Source of the DNA: PALSA-911 sp963839645
GTDB taxonomy: Bacteria; Pseudomonadota; Alphaproteobacteria; Acetobacterales; Acetobacteraceae
Assembly (NCBI GenBank): GCA_963839645.1
Contig: CAWIVZ010000001.1
Coordinates: 310,001 to 374,000 of the forward strand
Length of the DNA stretch: 64,000 nt
Reading direction: 5' to 3'
A program made the translations under genes and the position numbers. Under the pieces are notes generated by a model that worked only from the letters and a program-made list of their open reading frames with translations, ran no database searches and had not been told where the DNA came from. Positions 52,058 through 59,725 of the stretch are shown here, in pieces; positions within the stretch are counted from its first letter, which is position 1; every line of letters begins with the position of its first letter.

Positions 52058-53458
52058 GTGCAGGTTACGGCATCACCGTCCACCATCCTACCGTCGGTAG
52101 ATGCCCTGCTGCGCCGACCCGAAATCGCCGGGGCCGTGCTGGAACATGGGCGCTCGCTGGTGGTGCAGGAACTGCGCGACGCGCTGGAGCGTCTACGCGC
52201 CGCATTGGCCCAGGGCGCGGCGGTCGCCGGCCGGGACGCCGCTGCGGACATCATCGAAAACCAGGTGGTGACCCGGCTGCAGGCCTGGACCGAACCGCCG
52301 CTGCGAAAAATATTCAACCTGACCGGAACGGTGCTGCACACCAATCTCGGCCGCGCGCCGCTGCCGCCGGAAGCGCTCGCCGCCATGGCCGCCGCCGCCG
52401 ATGCCTGCAACCTGGAATACGATCTGCAAACCGGCGGACGCGGCGAGCGGGACGACCACGTGATCGGCCTGATCCGCCGCCTGACCGGGGCGGAGGACGC
52501 CGTCGTCGTCAACAACAACGCCGCCGCCGTGCTGCTGGCGCTGAACAGCCTGGCGAACCGGCGCGAGGTGCTGGTCTCGCGCGGGGAACTGGTGGAGATC
52601 GGCGGCGCCTTCCGCATCCCCGACGTCATGGCCCGCGCCGGCGCGAAGCTGGTCGAGGTCGGCACCACCAACCGCACCCATCTGGCCGATTTCGCCGGCG
52701 CCATCGGTCCGCGCACCGCAGCCATCATGAAGGTGCATGCGAGCAACTACGCCATCACCGGCTTCACCGCCGAGGTGCCCGAGCCCGAGTTGGCCGCGTT
52801 GGCGCACGAACGCGGCATCCCCTTCCTGAACGATCTCGGCAGCGGCAGCCTGATCGATCTGGAGCGCTACGGCCTGCCGCACGAGCCGACGCCGATGGAG
52901 GCCCTGCGCGCCGGCGCCGACCTCGTCACCTTCAGCGGCGACAAGCTATTGGGAGGCCCTCAGGCCGGGCTGGTGGTGGGCCGGGCAGCGCTGATAGGCA
53001 GACTCCGGAAAAACCCGCTGAAGCGCGCCCTGCGGGTGGACAAGCTGACCATGGCCGCGCTCGCCGCCGTGCTGCGGCTGTATCTGGACCCCGACCGCCT
53101 GGCCGAGCGGCTGCCGGCCCTGCGCCGCCTGACCCGGCCGGAGCCGGAGATCCGCGCCCTCGCCGATCGCGTTGCGGCCGCGCTGTCCGCAAGCTGCGGC
53201 GCCGGGGTGACGGTGTCCGTGGTGTCCTGTGCCAGCCAGATCGGCAGCGGGTCGCGTCCTGTGGACCTGCTGCCAAGCGCCGCGGTCGCGCTGCGCGTGC
53301 CCGGCGGGCGCGCCCTGGCCGCCCTGGCGAAATCGTTCCGCGGCCTGCCGGTCCCGGTGATCGGCCGCCTGCATGACGACGCCCTGCAGTTCGACCTGCG
53401 CTGCCTGGAAGACGAGGCCGGCTTCATCCGCCAACTGGACCGGCTGGCGCCGGGCTGA
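52058..53458 (+). CDS. selA: L-seryl-tRNA(Sec) selenium transferase
   Basis: A 466-residue PLP enzyme that converts seryl-tRNA(Sec) to selenocysteinyl-tRNA(Sec) with selenophosphate. Shows FNLTGTVLHTNLGRAPLP, LEYDLQTGGRGERDDHV, AVVVNNNAAAVLLALNSLA, FLNDLGSGSLIDLERYGL and the PLP Lys in TFSGDKLLGGPQAGLVVG. GTG 52058 gives the N-terminus QVTASPSTILPSVDALLRRP and has GGGGG eight bases upstream. The open frame extends further upstream, but only as a shadow of selD. tRNA-Sec follows 13 bases after the stop. Confidence 0.96.
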   Translation: MQVTASPSTILPSVDALLRRPEIAGAVLEHGRSLVVQELRDALERLRAALAQGAAVAGRDAAADIIENQVVTRLQAWTEPPLRKIFNLTGTVLHTNLGRAPLPPEALAAMAAAADACNLEYDLQTGGRGERDDHVIGLIRRLTGAEDAVVVNNNAAAVLLALNSLANRREVLVSRGELVEIGGAFRIPDVMARAGAKLVEVGTTNRTHLADFAGAIGPRTAAIMKVHASNYAITGFTAEVPEPELAALAHERGIPFLNDLGSGSLIDLERYGLPHEPTPMEALRAGADLVTFSGDKLLGGPQAGLVVGRAALIGRLRKNPLKRALRVDKLTMAALAAVLRLYLDPDRLAERLPALRRLTRPEPEIRALADRVAAALSASCGAGVTVSVVSCASQIGSGSRPVDLLPSAAVALRVPGGRALAALAKSFRGLPVPVIGRLHDDALQFDLRCLEDEAGFIRQLDRLAPG

Positions 53459-53471
53459 TAGCTTCCCCAGC

Positions 53472-53566
53472 GGAAGAGAACCGTACCCCGGTGGGACGCG
53501 CGGACTTCAAATCCGTTGGGAGGCGCCTGGCGTCTCCGGTGGGTTCGACTCCCGCCTCTTCCGCCA
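53472..53566 (+). tRNA. selC: Selenocysteine tRNA (tRNA-Sec, anticodon TCA)
   Basis: 95 nt with CCA encoded. The acceptor GGAAGAG pairs with CTCTTCC before GCCA, as in E. coli selC. The anticodon loop CTTCAAA sits on GCGGA/TCCGT. A long variable arm (GGGAGGCGCCTGGCGTCTCC region) and the T arm GTGGGTTCGACTCCCGC follow. It reads UGA as selenocysteine. It sits just after selA, and mobile remnants begin after its 3' end. Confidence 0.96.
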
Positions 53567-53714
53567 ATCCCCTAATCATCCCCGGTCACGACCGTTCGCC
53601 ATCCCGCCTTTAACGCGTTGAATCAGCGTATTTTTGTCTGAAATTTCCCTTTTCGTGGCCGCATCCATTCGTTTGCGATTCATCCCCGATCGGTAAAATC
53701 ATTAGGGGACGGAC

Positions 53715-54052
53715 GTGCCACGCGAGGCTGAAGCACTCACCGCCGCGACCGTTAAGACTGCCGCGCCCGGACGCTATGGGGACGGCAACGGGCTGTATCT
53801 GGTGGTGCGCCCGACCAAGGCCCGGTTCTGGGTGTTCCGCTACACGCCGCGCGGCGGAGAGAACCCCGCCACCTGGAAAGGCCATCTGGCCCTGATGCTG
53901 CCCCCCGGTCCAAGGTGACCCCGGTGGAGCATCATGCGGCGCTGCCCTGGGCAGAGGCGGGCGACTTCCTGACCGCGCTCCGCAAGCAACCTGGCATCGC
54001 TGCCCGCGCCCTGGAATTTGCCATCCTGACCGCCGCTCGCTCTGGCGAGGTG
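53715..54052 (+). pseudogene. Collapsed tyrosine integrase (P4-like) next to tRNA-Sec
   Basis: The start (GTG 53715) PREAEALTAATVKTAAPGR and LYLVVRPTKARFWVFRYTPR is the DUF4102-type arm-binding domain. It jumps straight to GENPATWKGHLALMLPP, a block normally about 130 residues later, so the middle is deleted. After a frameshift near 53910 it continues as VEHHAALPWAEAGDFLTALR and AARALEFAILTAARSGEVL, the start of the catalytic domain. It is then cut by transposase sequence. Its place and direction fit an element once integrated at tRNA-Sec. Confidence 0.82.
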
Positions 54053-54430
54053 CTGGAGGAGGCGTTGGCCCGGCACGGCAGGCCGGAGATATTCAACACC
54101 GACCAGGGGAGCCAGTTCACCAGCCAGCCGTTCACCAAGGTGCTGAAGGATGCCGTCGTGCGAATCAGCATGGATGGACGGGGCCGCTGGATGGACAACG
54201 TGTTCATCGAGCGGCTGTGGCAGTCGATGAAGTACGAGTGCGTGTATCTGCATGCCTTCGAGAGCGGCCTGGCGCTGCATGCCGGGCTTGCTCAGTGGGT
54301 CGGCCACTACAACAGCAAGCGCCCGCACTCTGCCCTAGGTGGACGGACGCCGGACGAGGCCTATCATGGAATTGCCTCGCCGCCGCCGGGGCATGCCCCG
54401 GCGGCGGCGAGCCTTGCGCTGGCGGCATAA
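54053..54430 (+). pseudogene. IS3-type transposase tail fused to the integrase remnant
   Basis: The same open frame as the integrase piece (53915-54430) changes identity at GEVL/EEALARHGRPEIFNTDQG. From there it is the OrfB end of IS3-family transposases: NTDQGSQFTSQPF (second Asp), RGRWMDNVFIERLWQSMKYE (catalytic Glu) and HYNSKRPHSALGGRTPDEAY. The first catalytic Asp and everything before it are missing, so it cannot act. The join is in frame and makes a 171-codon chimera. Confidence 0.85.
54377..54410. repeat. Perfect 34-bp palindrome at the end of the transposase remnant
   Basis: The half TCGCCGCCGCCGGGGCA at 54377-54393 is exactly repeated in reverse complement at 54394-54410, with GCATGC at the centre. 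It lies inside the last codons of the IS3-type remnant and would form a very stable hairpin. Confidence 0.85.
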
Positions 54431-54537
54431 TCGGAACCAGGGGATAGCTTATCTTCGCCGCCAAACTGTCCAAGCGACCAGGGCCACCTCTGTCCCCTCG
54501 GAAACTGGCGCGATCCTGGCCGGTTTACCGAGAGGCG

Positions 54538-54675
54538 CTACCTCCCGTGACTGGGGGGTTTGGCACTGCTGGAAAACGTAGTCTTGCCGGCCCCCGCCCC
54601 GGATGACTGGGACGCCTGGGCGATAGTGCCGGTCAGCGACAGCGCGAGAACCGTCAGCAGCAATAAAACACGCAT
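54538..54675 (-). CDS. Small exported peptide, 45 residues
   Basis: MRVLLLLTVLALSLTGTIAQA is a clear Sec signal peptide, followed by a short Ser/Gly-rich mature part (SSGAGAGKTTFSS and SAKPPSHGR). AGGAGG stands seven bases before the ATG, the best ribosome site in this zone. The family is not recognised. It lies between remnants of mobile DNA and has no partner gene on its strand. Confidence 0.6.
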   Translation of the reverse strand: MRVLLLLTVLALSLTGTIAQASQSSGAGAGKTTFSSSAKPPSHGR

Positions 54676-55028
54676 AGAAGCCTCCTCATTGGGTTGTGCG
54701 ATCGTGAGGAGGCTCCGGTAGGCCCGGGATCGGCGGCCCGGCCGAAGCACCCTCACGATCCAGGACCGGCCGGCAGTGGTGAATATTCCCATGGGGCCTT
54801 CACGTTTCCGGGAGACAGGTCCGCTAGGCGATGTTTCCCGCCGGGTGGCTCTGTTTCCGCGCCTGTGATGGCGTCACGCCGCCAGAACCCGCGCCACCGT
54901 CGCCGAGTGCCAGCCACCACGCCCTATGCCGTCCCCATCAGTCGGGCTCAGAACCATATGATTTTGCCCATCGAGAGGCTTAGCGTGCGATAGGGGGGCC
55001 TTGTAGCCTGGATTAAAGGATTGCGGAT
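54676..55028. other. Non-coding stretch in the mobile zone
   Basis: No supported gene in 353 bases. GATCGTGAGG near 54701 and CCCTCACGATC near 54761 form an inverted repeat flanking a G/C-rich centre; it could be a terminator or an IS end. The rest shows nothing I recognise. Confidence 0.4.
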
Positions 55029-55409
55029 GTGAGACGCCTGATAATGGCTGCCGTGCTGGCCGCAGCATCGTTTGCTGCGTGTGCTCAAGATACAGCAGTC
55101 CAAGTCCTGGCTTTGAATTGCACCCTGACCTCTGTTGGGCCGGAGATCCAGGGCCAGATTAAGAACGTCTCTTCCCGCCCGCTTCGCTTTGTCGTGATCA
55201 CATCCACATTCTGGGATGCCAATAATCATTTCATAAGCGTCAGCCACAGCATCCGTACAATTCTCAATCCTGTCATGCCTGGCCAGACGAGCCCCTTTGA
55301 CGGATTTGGCGGTCAGAACCCGCTCATCGCCAAAGTGACCGTTGAGCCGTCCATTATGGACGGGCCAGCATTGGTGTCTTCGGGGATTAGCGGAGCGCCA
55401 TGCCAATAA
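55029..55409 (+). CDS. Exported FxLYD-like domain protein
   Basis: 126 residues. The signal RRLIMAAVLAAASFAACAQ may be a lipoprotein type (FAAC). The body resembles FxLYD domains: VQVLALNCTLTSVGPEIQGQ, then IKNVSSRPLRFVVITSTFWD, and a late PGQTSPFDGFG. Such domains are small extracytoplasmic beta-sandwiches of unclear role. The start is GTG 55029 after AAAGGATTGCGGAT. Lower GC than neighbouring genes and its place among mobile remnants suggest acquired cargo. Confidence 0.6.
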   Translation: MRRLIMAAVLAAASFAACAQDTAVQVLALNCTLTSVGPEIQGQIKNVSSRPLRFVVITSTFWDANNHFISVSHSIRTILNPVMPGQTSPFDGFGGQNPLIAKVTVEPSIMDGPALVSSGISGAPCQ

Positions 55410-55603
55410 ATCGACGCCGGCATAACCGTGCGCTCGTATCGGTGGAGGTATCCGTTGCCCAAGCCCGTGCCCTGGAACGGCTGAGCTTATTCGATGTGGA
55501 TGGCGGCAAGCCTGCTCTGGCCTGGGCGATGGCGCGGTTCCTGGCAACCGCTCCGCATGTCGCGGCTATTGGAGGCGCGATGTATCCCGAGGCCGAGGGA
55601 TGA
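55400..55603 (+). CDS. Hypothetical protein, 67 residues
   Basis: Not recognised. MPINRRRHNRALVSVEVSVA has a basic start, then a helical stretch (ARALERLSLFDVDGGKPALA). There is no signal. Its ATG lies ten bases before the stop of the FxLYD-like gene and its stop overlaps the next ATG, so the three may be translated together. Probably cargo of the old element. Confidence 0.45.
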   Translation: MPINRRRHNRALVSVEVSVAQARALERLSLFDVDGGKPALAWAMARFLATAPHVAAIGGAMYPEAEG

Positions 55604-55854
55604 TAGGCATGACCCGGAACTGCCCGGCTGGGTGGGCTGGCTTTATCGCCAAGCGTCAGAAGCCCGTGACGCAAGCTAAACGCCACGGTGATCAAAAGCA
55701 CGGGCGCTATAGCAAGACAGGCCAGATGTCGTGGCAACGGTTACGGGCACTCATTTCTAGCGTTGGCTCGAACGGAAAGAGGCCATTGCAGCCTCACTTT
55801 GAGCCACGCGGATGGCTAGGCCGTGTGGACGGAATCCCTGACATGCTTTTTTGA
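55600..55854 (+). pseudogene. Hypothetical frame cut by the IS element
   Basis: An open frame starting with ATGA overlap on the previous gene. The part KRHGDQKHGRYSKTGQMSWQ recalls the KHGRYS-type start of small phage or plasmid proteins, a weak match. The frame enters the left inverted repeat of the IS at 55817 (GWLGRV then DGIPDMLF), so its original end is lost. Confidence 0.4.
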
Positions 55855-56654
55855 CGGATTCCCGAATCGGGCTTTGTTCGGATCACAGCGTGACCGGTAT
55901 CAGGGAGCCGGACATGCTGACGGGAATGACGGAGCGCGATTGGTCGATCGTGCTGGAAGTGTTTGATGCAGCCCAATCAAGGCGGGGAGAGCCGGGGCAT
56001 GACGACCGTAAATTCCTGGAAGCCTCCACTACTTCACGGTACACAGAATAACGTGGCGTGCACTACCCGGCGAATTCGGCAAATGGAACAGCGTATGGAA
56101 GCGGTTCTGGCGGCTCAGCCGCTCCGGGGTATTCGAGGCATTCTTCCAGTTGCTGGCGGAGTGCAGCCAGACGGCACATTTGGTCCAGTTCTTCGACAGC
56201 ACGACAGCGCGCGCCCACGTCTCGGCCGCTCGCGTGGTGGTCTCTCGACCAAAATCCATCTCAAGACCGATCTCGACGGCAACCCTCTCGACTTCCACCT
56301 GACCGGTGGCGAGGCCAGCGACAGCACACAGTTCGAGACGTCGCTCGACATCGGACCCGACATCCGCCCGCGCATTGCGATGACGGACAATGGATACGAC
56401 AGCCAAGCCAATCGAGCGGCCGCACTCGCGCGGGGCATCACTCCGGTTATCCCGCGCCGGGAAAACTCCAAGCGGAGAGGACGCTTTTTTCCGAAACGCC
56501 TCTATAAACTCCGAGCGCGCATCGAACAGACAATCGGCAAGCTCAAGCGCTCCAAACACGTCGCCCTCCGCTGCGAGAAAACCGACATCAGCTATTCAGC
56601 CATCATCAGTTTTGCGTGCGGGCTGATGCTGGTTAAATCCGTCCACACGGCCTA
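55817..56654 (+). mobile_element. IS5-family-type insertion sequence, 838 bp
   Basis: The ends carry inverted repeats: GGCCGTGTGGACGGA at 55819-55833 and its reverse complement at 56638-56652. Each end is bordered by TA (CTAG at both junctions), which fits a TA target duplication as in IS427-like members of IS5. The inside is filled by one transposase reading in three frames. It lies between mobile cargo remnants and the AlgI-like gene. Confidence 0.85.
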
Positions 56655-56655
56655 G
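55914..56655 (+). pseudogene. IS5-family transposase with two frameshifts
   Basis: Part 1 (frame from ATG 55914): MLTGMTERDWSIVLEVFDAA to DDRKFLEA. Part 2: LHYFTVHRITWRALPGEFGK, WNSVWKRFWRLSRSG and the first DDE Asp in FFDSTTARAHVSAA. Part 3: GGLSTKIHLKTDLDGNPLDF, the second Asp in MTDNGYDSQANRAAALARG and the Glu in LRARIEQTIGKLKRSKHVAL. The shifts lie near 56023 and 56230. IS5 members can use one programmed shift, but two in different directions point to an inactive copy. The stop uses the last bases of the right repeat. Confidence 0.85.
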
Positions 56656-56761
56656 AATCGCTTCGCAATTCGAGTCAGGTTGATATATCGCTCTGACGTG
56701 CCTTTGCAGCGGTCGAACGGACCGCTCCGATGATGATTTTTATTCGGCGGTATGGATCCCA

Positions 56762-58198
56762 ATGGTTTTCAGTTCCATCACGTTCGTTTTTTACTTTTTC
56801 CCGATTTTCTTCTGTCTCTACTGGCTTCTGCCATTCAGAAATACCGTCATTCTGTTTGCCAGCCTGCTGTTCTACGCCTGGGGCGATCCGGGAAGCGTCA
56901 TCATCCTTCTGGCGTTCATCCTCCTGAACTGGGTGTTCGGCCTCTTGGTGAGCGGATCGGCCCCATGGGCCCGGTATTGGGTCCTGGCGACCGGTGTCAG
57001 CATCGATCTCGGCTTCATGCTCTATTACAAATATCTCCATTTTCTGATGGTTCAGACGGCCGCGGTCCTGCGCGCGCTGCATCTGCCCGAAGTGAAACCC
57101 CACGAGATTGCGCTACCCCTCGGCATTTCCTTCTTTGTTTTCCAAGGCATCTCGTACCTGATCGATATCTACCGCGGCGACGTGGCGGCGCAGCGGAATC
57201 TGGTTACCTTTGCCGCGTACAAGGCGATGTTTCCCCAACTGATCGCCGGGCCAATCGTTCGCTACCGCCAGGTGGCCGCCAAGTTCTCGCATCGGCGTGT
57301 CAGCCTGTTCCGCTTGCAGACGGGTGTTGCCATGTTCATCATCGGACTGGCGCAGAAAACCCTTGTCGCCAATATCGTGGCGCAGCCCGCCAACGACCTG
57401 TTCAATCTGCCGCCCGATCAGTTGTCGGCACCGGGCGCATGGCTGGGCGCGGCCTGCTATACGTTGCAGATCTATTTCGACTTCGCCGGCTACTCCAATA
57501 TGGCGATCGGCATGGGGCACATGATGGGGTTTACGTATCCCGCCAACTTCAACCTACCCTATGTTTCCGAATCGATGACGGAGTTCTGGCGCCGCTGGCA
57601 CATGACCCTATCGTCCTGGTTCCGTGATTACGTCTACATTCCCCTGGGGGGCAACCGGCAAGGGCGGCTACGGACCTATTTCAACCTGGTGGCGGTATTT
57701 CTGCTGTGCGGGTTCTGGCACGGCGCCAACTGGACGTTCGCCGCCTGGGGCCTGTGGCACGGATTGTTCCTCACGATCGAGCGCCTGGGCCTGTGGCGCC
57801 TGCTGGCATATGCCCCCCGCCCGCTGCGTCATGTCTACACGATCGCGGCCGTGATGTTCGGCTGGGTGCTGTTTCGCGCCGACACGATCGGCCAGGCCGT
57901 GCTGTACATCGCCGCCATGTTCGGCCGCGGTGACGGCACCGAGATCACCTTGCCGATCGAGCAATATGCAACGCCGACCGTCATCACCGCCTTGGTCCTG
58001 GGCACAGTCTGCGCCGTGATCCCGCGGCCGACCGCTCGCGCGAGCGTGGCAACGCTGCGCCCGGTCGTCGGCAGCCGGGTCGTGGCCAGTTTGGCCGTGA
58101 ACACGGCATTCGGCCTGACGCTGCTGGGACTGCTGATCTGTTCGGCGGCGACGCTGGCCGCCGGCAGCTTCAACCCCTTCATCTATTTCCGGTTCTGA
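56762..58198 (+). CDS. MBOAT O-acyltransferase (AlgI-like)
   Basis: A 478-residue inner-membrane acyl-transfer protein that passes acetyl groups to the periplasm for polysaccharide O-acetylation. Shows LFYAWGDPGSVIILL, the MBOAT blocks PLGISFFVFQGISYLIDIYR and FPQLIAGPIVRY, DFAGYSNMAIGMGHMMGF, EFWRRWHMTLSSWFRDYVYI and the active His in GFWHGANWTF. It is followed five bases later by an AlgX/AlgJ-like gene. No alginate biosynthesis genes are present, so the polymer is unknown. Confidence 0.92.
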   Translation: MVFSSITFVFYFFPIFFCLYWLLPFRNTVILFASLLFYAWGDPGSVIILLAFILLNWVFGLLVSGSAPWARYWVLATGVSIDLGFMLYYKYLHFLMVQTAAVLRALHLPEVKPHEIALPLGISFFVFQGISYLIDIYRGDVAAQRNLVTFAAYKAMFPQLIAGPIVRYRQVAAKFSHRRVSLFRLQTGVAMFIIGLAQKTLVANIVAQPANDLFNLPPDQLSAPGAWLGAACYTLQIYFDFAGYSNMAIGMGHMMGFTYPANFNLPYVSESMTEFWRRWHMTLSSWFRDYVYIPLGGNRQGRLRTYFNLVAVFLLCGFWHGANWTFAAWGLWHGLFLTIERLGLWRLLAYAPRPLRHVYTIAAVMFGWVLFRADTIGQAVLYIAAMFGRGDGTEITLPIEQYATPTVITALVLGTVCAVIPRPTARASVATLRPVVGSRVVASLAVNTAFGLTLLGLLICSAATLAAGSFNPFIYFRF

Positions 58199-58203
58199 GC
58201 AGG

Positions 58204-59469
58204 ATGTCCGTCCGTCCGACACGGTACGGCCGAACGGGGGAGGATATCCGTTTCGCCGGCGCCACCCGTCGCTGGATCTCGATCCTCTTCCTGTTGAGCT
58301 TCGCCGGCCTGATCTGCATGCCGGGCATCACGCAATGGCTCGGCTGGGTGAAGACACCACCGTTGTTCGGCGAAAACCGCACGCTCGCCGCCGCGCCCCA
58401 GGCCCCGGCCAACCTTTCCGAGGCGCTGACCTATCCGGCCAGGCTGGAGCCGTTCCTGCAGGATCATTTCGGCTTCCGGGCGGAGCTGATCACGTTGAAC
58501 AACTGGGCGCGCTACCACCTGTTCGATGAATTCATCTCCCGCCAGATCATCGCCGGGCGGGACGGACGGATCTTTCTTTCCTCGCACAACGCCGATTACC
58601 CATATTCCTTGATCCGCCGGGTTTGCGGCATCGGCGTCTCGGATGCCGAAGCGACCGCCGCCGCGCAGGCCGTGTCGGAGGTGATCCATCGCCTGCGACG
58701 CGTGGCACCCTCGGTGGTCGTCGTCACCGCGCCCTCCGCCTCGTCCCTCTATCCCGACGAGCTGCCGCCCTGGCTCGCCCGCCAATGCGGCCACGGGACG
58801 CCGGCCGTGCCCAGGGTCGCACAACGGATACCGGCCGAGGATGCCGGCGCGTTCGCGTTCCCGATCGCTATCGCGCTCGAGACCGGGCGGTCGGAACCGG
58901 TCATTCCCCATGCCAGCTTTCACTGGTGGGGGCCAGGCGTACGCCGGATGATCGACAGCGTTGCCGAAAGGAACCTTGGCCGGACACGTCGTTTCGACAT
59001 ACCGATGGTGGTGGCCCGGAAAATGTCTGATCTGACCCAGTTCATGCCGGGGCTGACATTCGAGGAGACCGTCCGGAGCCCCAACTGGTCCGCGGTTCAC
59101 GTCGATGCATGCATCGGCGAGGCCTGTTTTCCGGAAATCAGGCCGATCGCTTTCCTCCTCGGCGACGTCTCCCGCTACCGCGGCCCGCCCGGCGGGCAGG
59201 GACGGCTGCTGGTACTTTCAAACTCCTTTGGTGCCGCCAGCGCCGGCTATTTCTCTGCGTATTTTAGCGAGGTCGAGCATTTCTCGATGAACGGCCTGGC
59301 ACGGCTATCGCCGGATCAGATCGCGGGCTTTCGCGATTATGTGTTCGAAACCTATCGGCCGGACGCAATCGTCGTTCTGTTTCATGACGGCGCGATCCTG
59401 TCCCTGAAGCAAAATTTGCTGAACCCGCTGTGGCCGCAACAGGCAGCCGGCGGCGAAAAGGCGCGATAG
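58204..59469 (+). CDS. AlgX/AlgJ-like SGNH-type O-acetyltransferase
   Basis: A 421-residue protein with one N-terminal membrane anchor (WISILFLLSFAGLICMPGI). The family start block ENRTLAAAPQAPANLSEALT leads to YPARLEPFLQDHFGFRAELI, as in AlgX and AlgJ. Later come VIPHASFHWWGPGVRRMI (D/H-x-H-W block) and LLVLSNSFGAAS with the likely nucleophile Ser. The usual Asp before H-x-HW is not clear, as the block reads PHASFHW. It works with the AlgI-like protein upstream to acetylate a surface polymer. Confidence 0.85.
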   Translation: MSVRPTRYGRTGEDIRFAGATRRWISILFLLSFAGLICMPGITQWLGWVKTPPLFGENRTLAAAPQAPANLSEALTYPARLEPFLQDHFGFRAELITLNNWARYHLFDEFISRQIIAGRDGRIFLSSHNADYPYSLIRRVCGIGVSDAEATAAAQAVSEVIHRLRRVAPSVVVVTAPSASSLYPDELPPWLARQCGHGTPAVPRVAQRIPAEDAGAFAFPIAIALETGRSEPVIPHASFHWWGPGVRRMIDSVAERNLGRTRRFDIPMVVARKMSDLTQFMPGLTFEETVRSPNWSAVHVDACIGEACFPEIRPIAFLLGDVSRYRGPPGGQGRLLVLSNSFGAASAGYFSAYFSEVEHFSMNGLARLSPDQIAGFRDYVFETYRPDAIVVLFHDGAILSLKQNLLNPLWPQQAAGGEKAR

Positions 59470-59725
59470 GCCGGGCGAGGCCGCAAGGTCCATGTGTCAA
59501 CCGGGATCATGCGCCTGGGAGCGGCCCCTGCCCGTTCCGGCCGTCTCCCACCCTCCGTTCGCCCCTGGCTGCGATATTGTCGATGTATGGAGTCGGGGAC
59601 GACGACCTGGCCGGCGGCATCCCGGTTCCGCAAGTAACGATATGAGCACGTGCACCAGCGCTACGCCGGGTCCGCCGGGAGGTTCCTTGATAGACAGCGG
59701 GCGAATTTCTGAATAATGATCCGCC

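Noticed and set aside
53567..56760. CRISPR array or phage genes in the mobile zone
   Set aside because: No spaced direct repeats and no structural phage genes; only recombinase remnants and small cargo frames.
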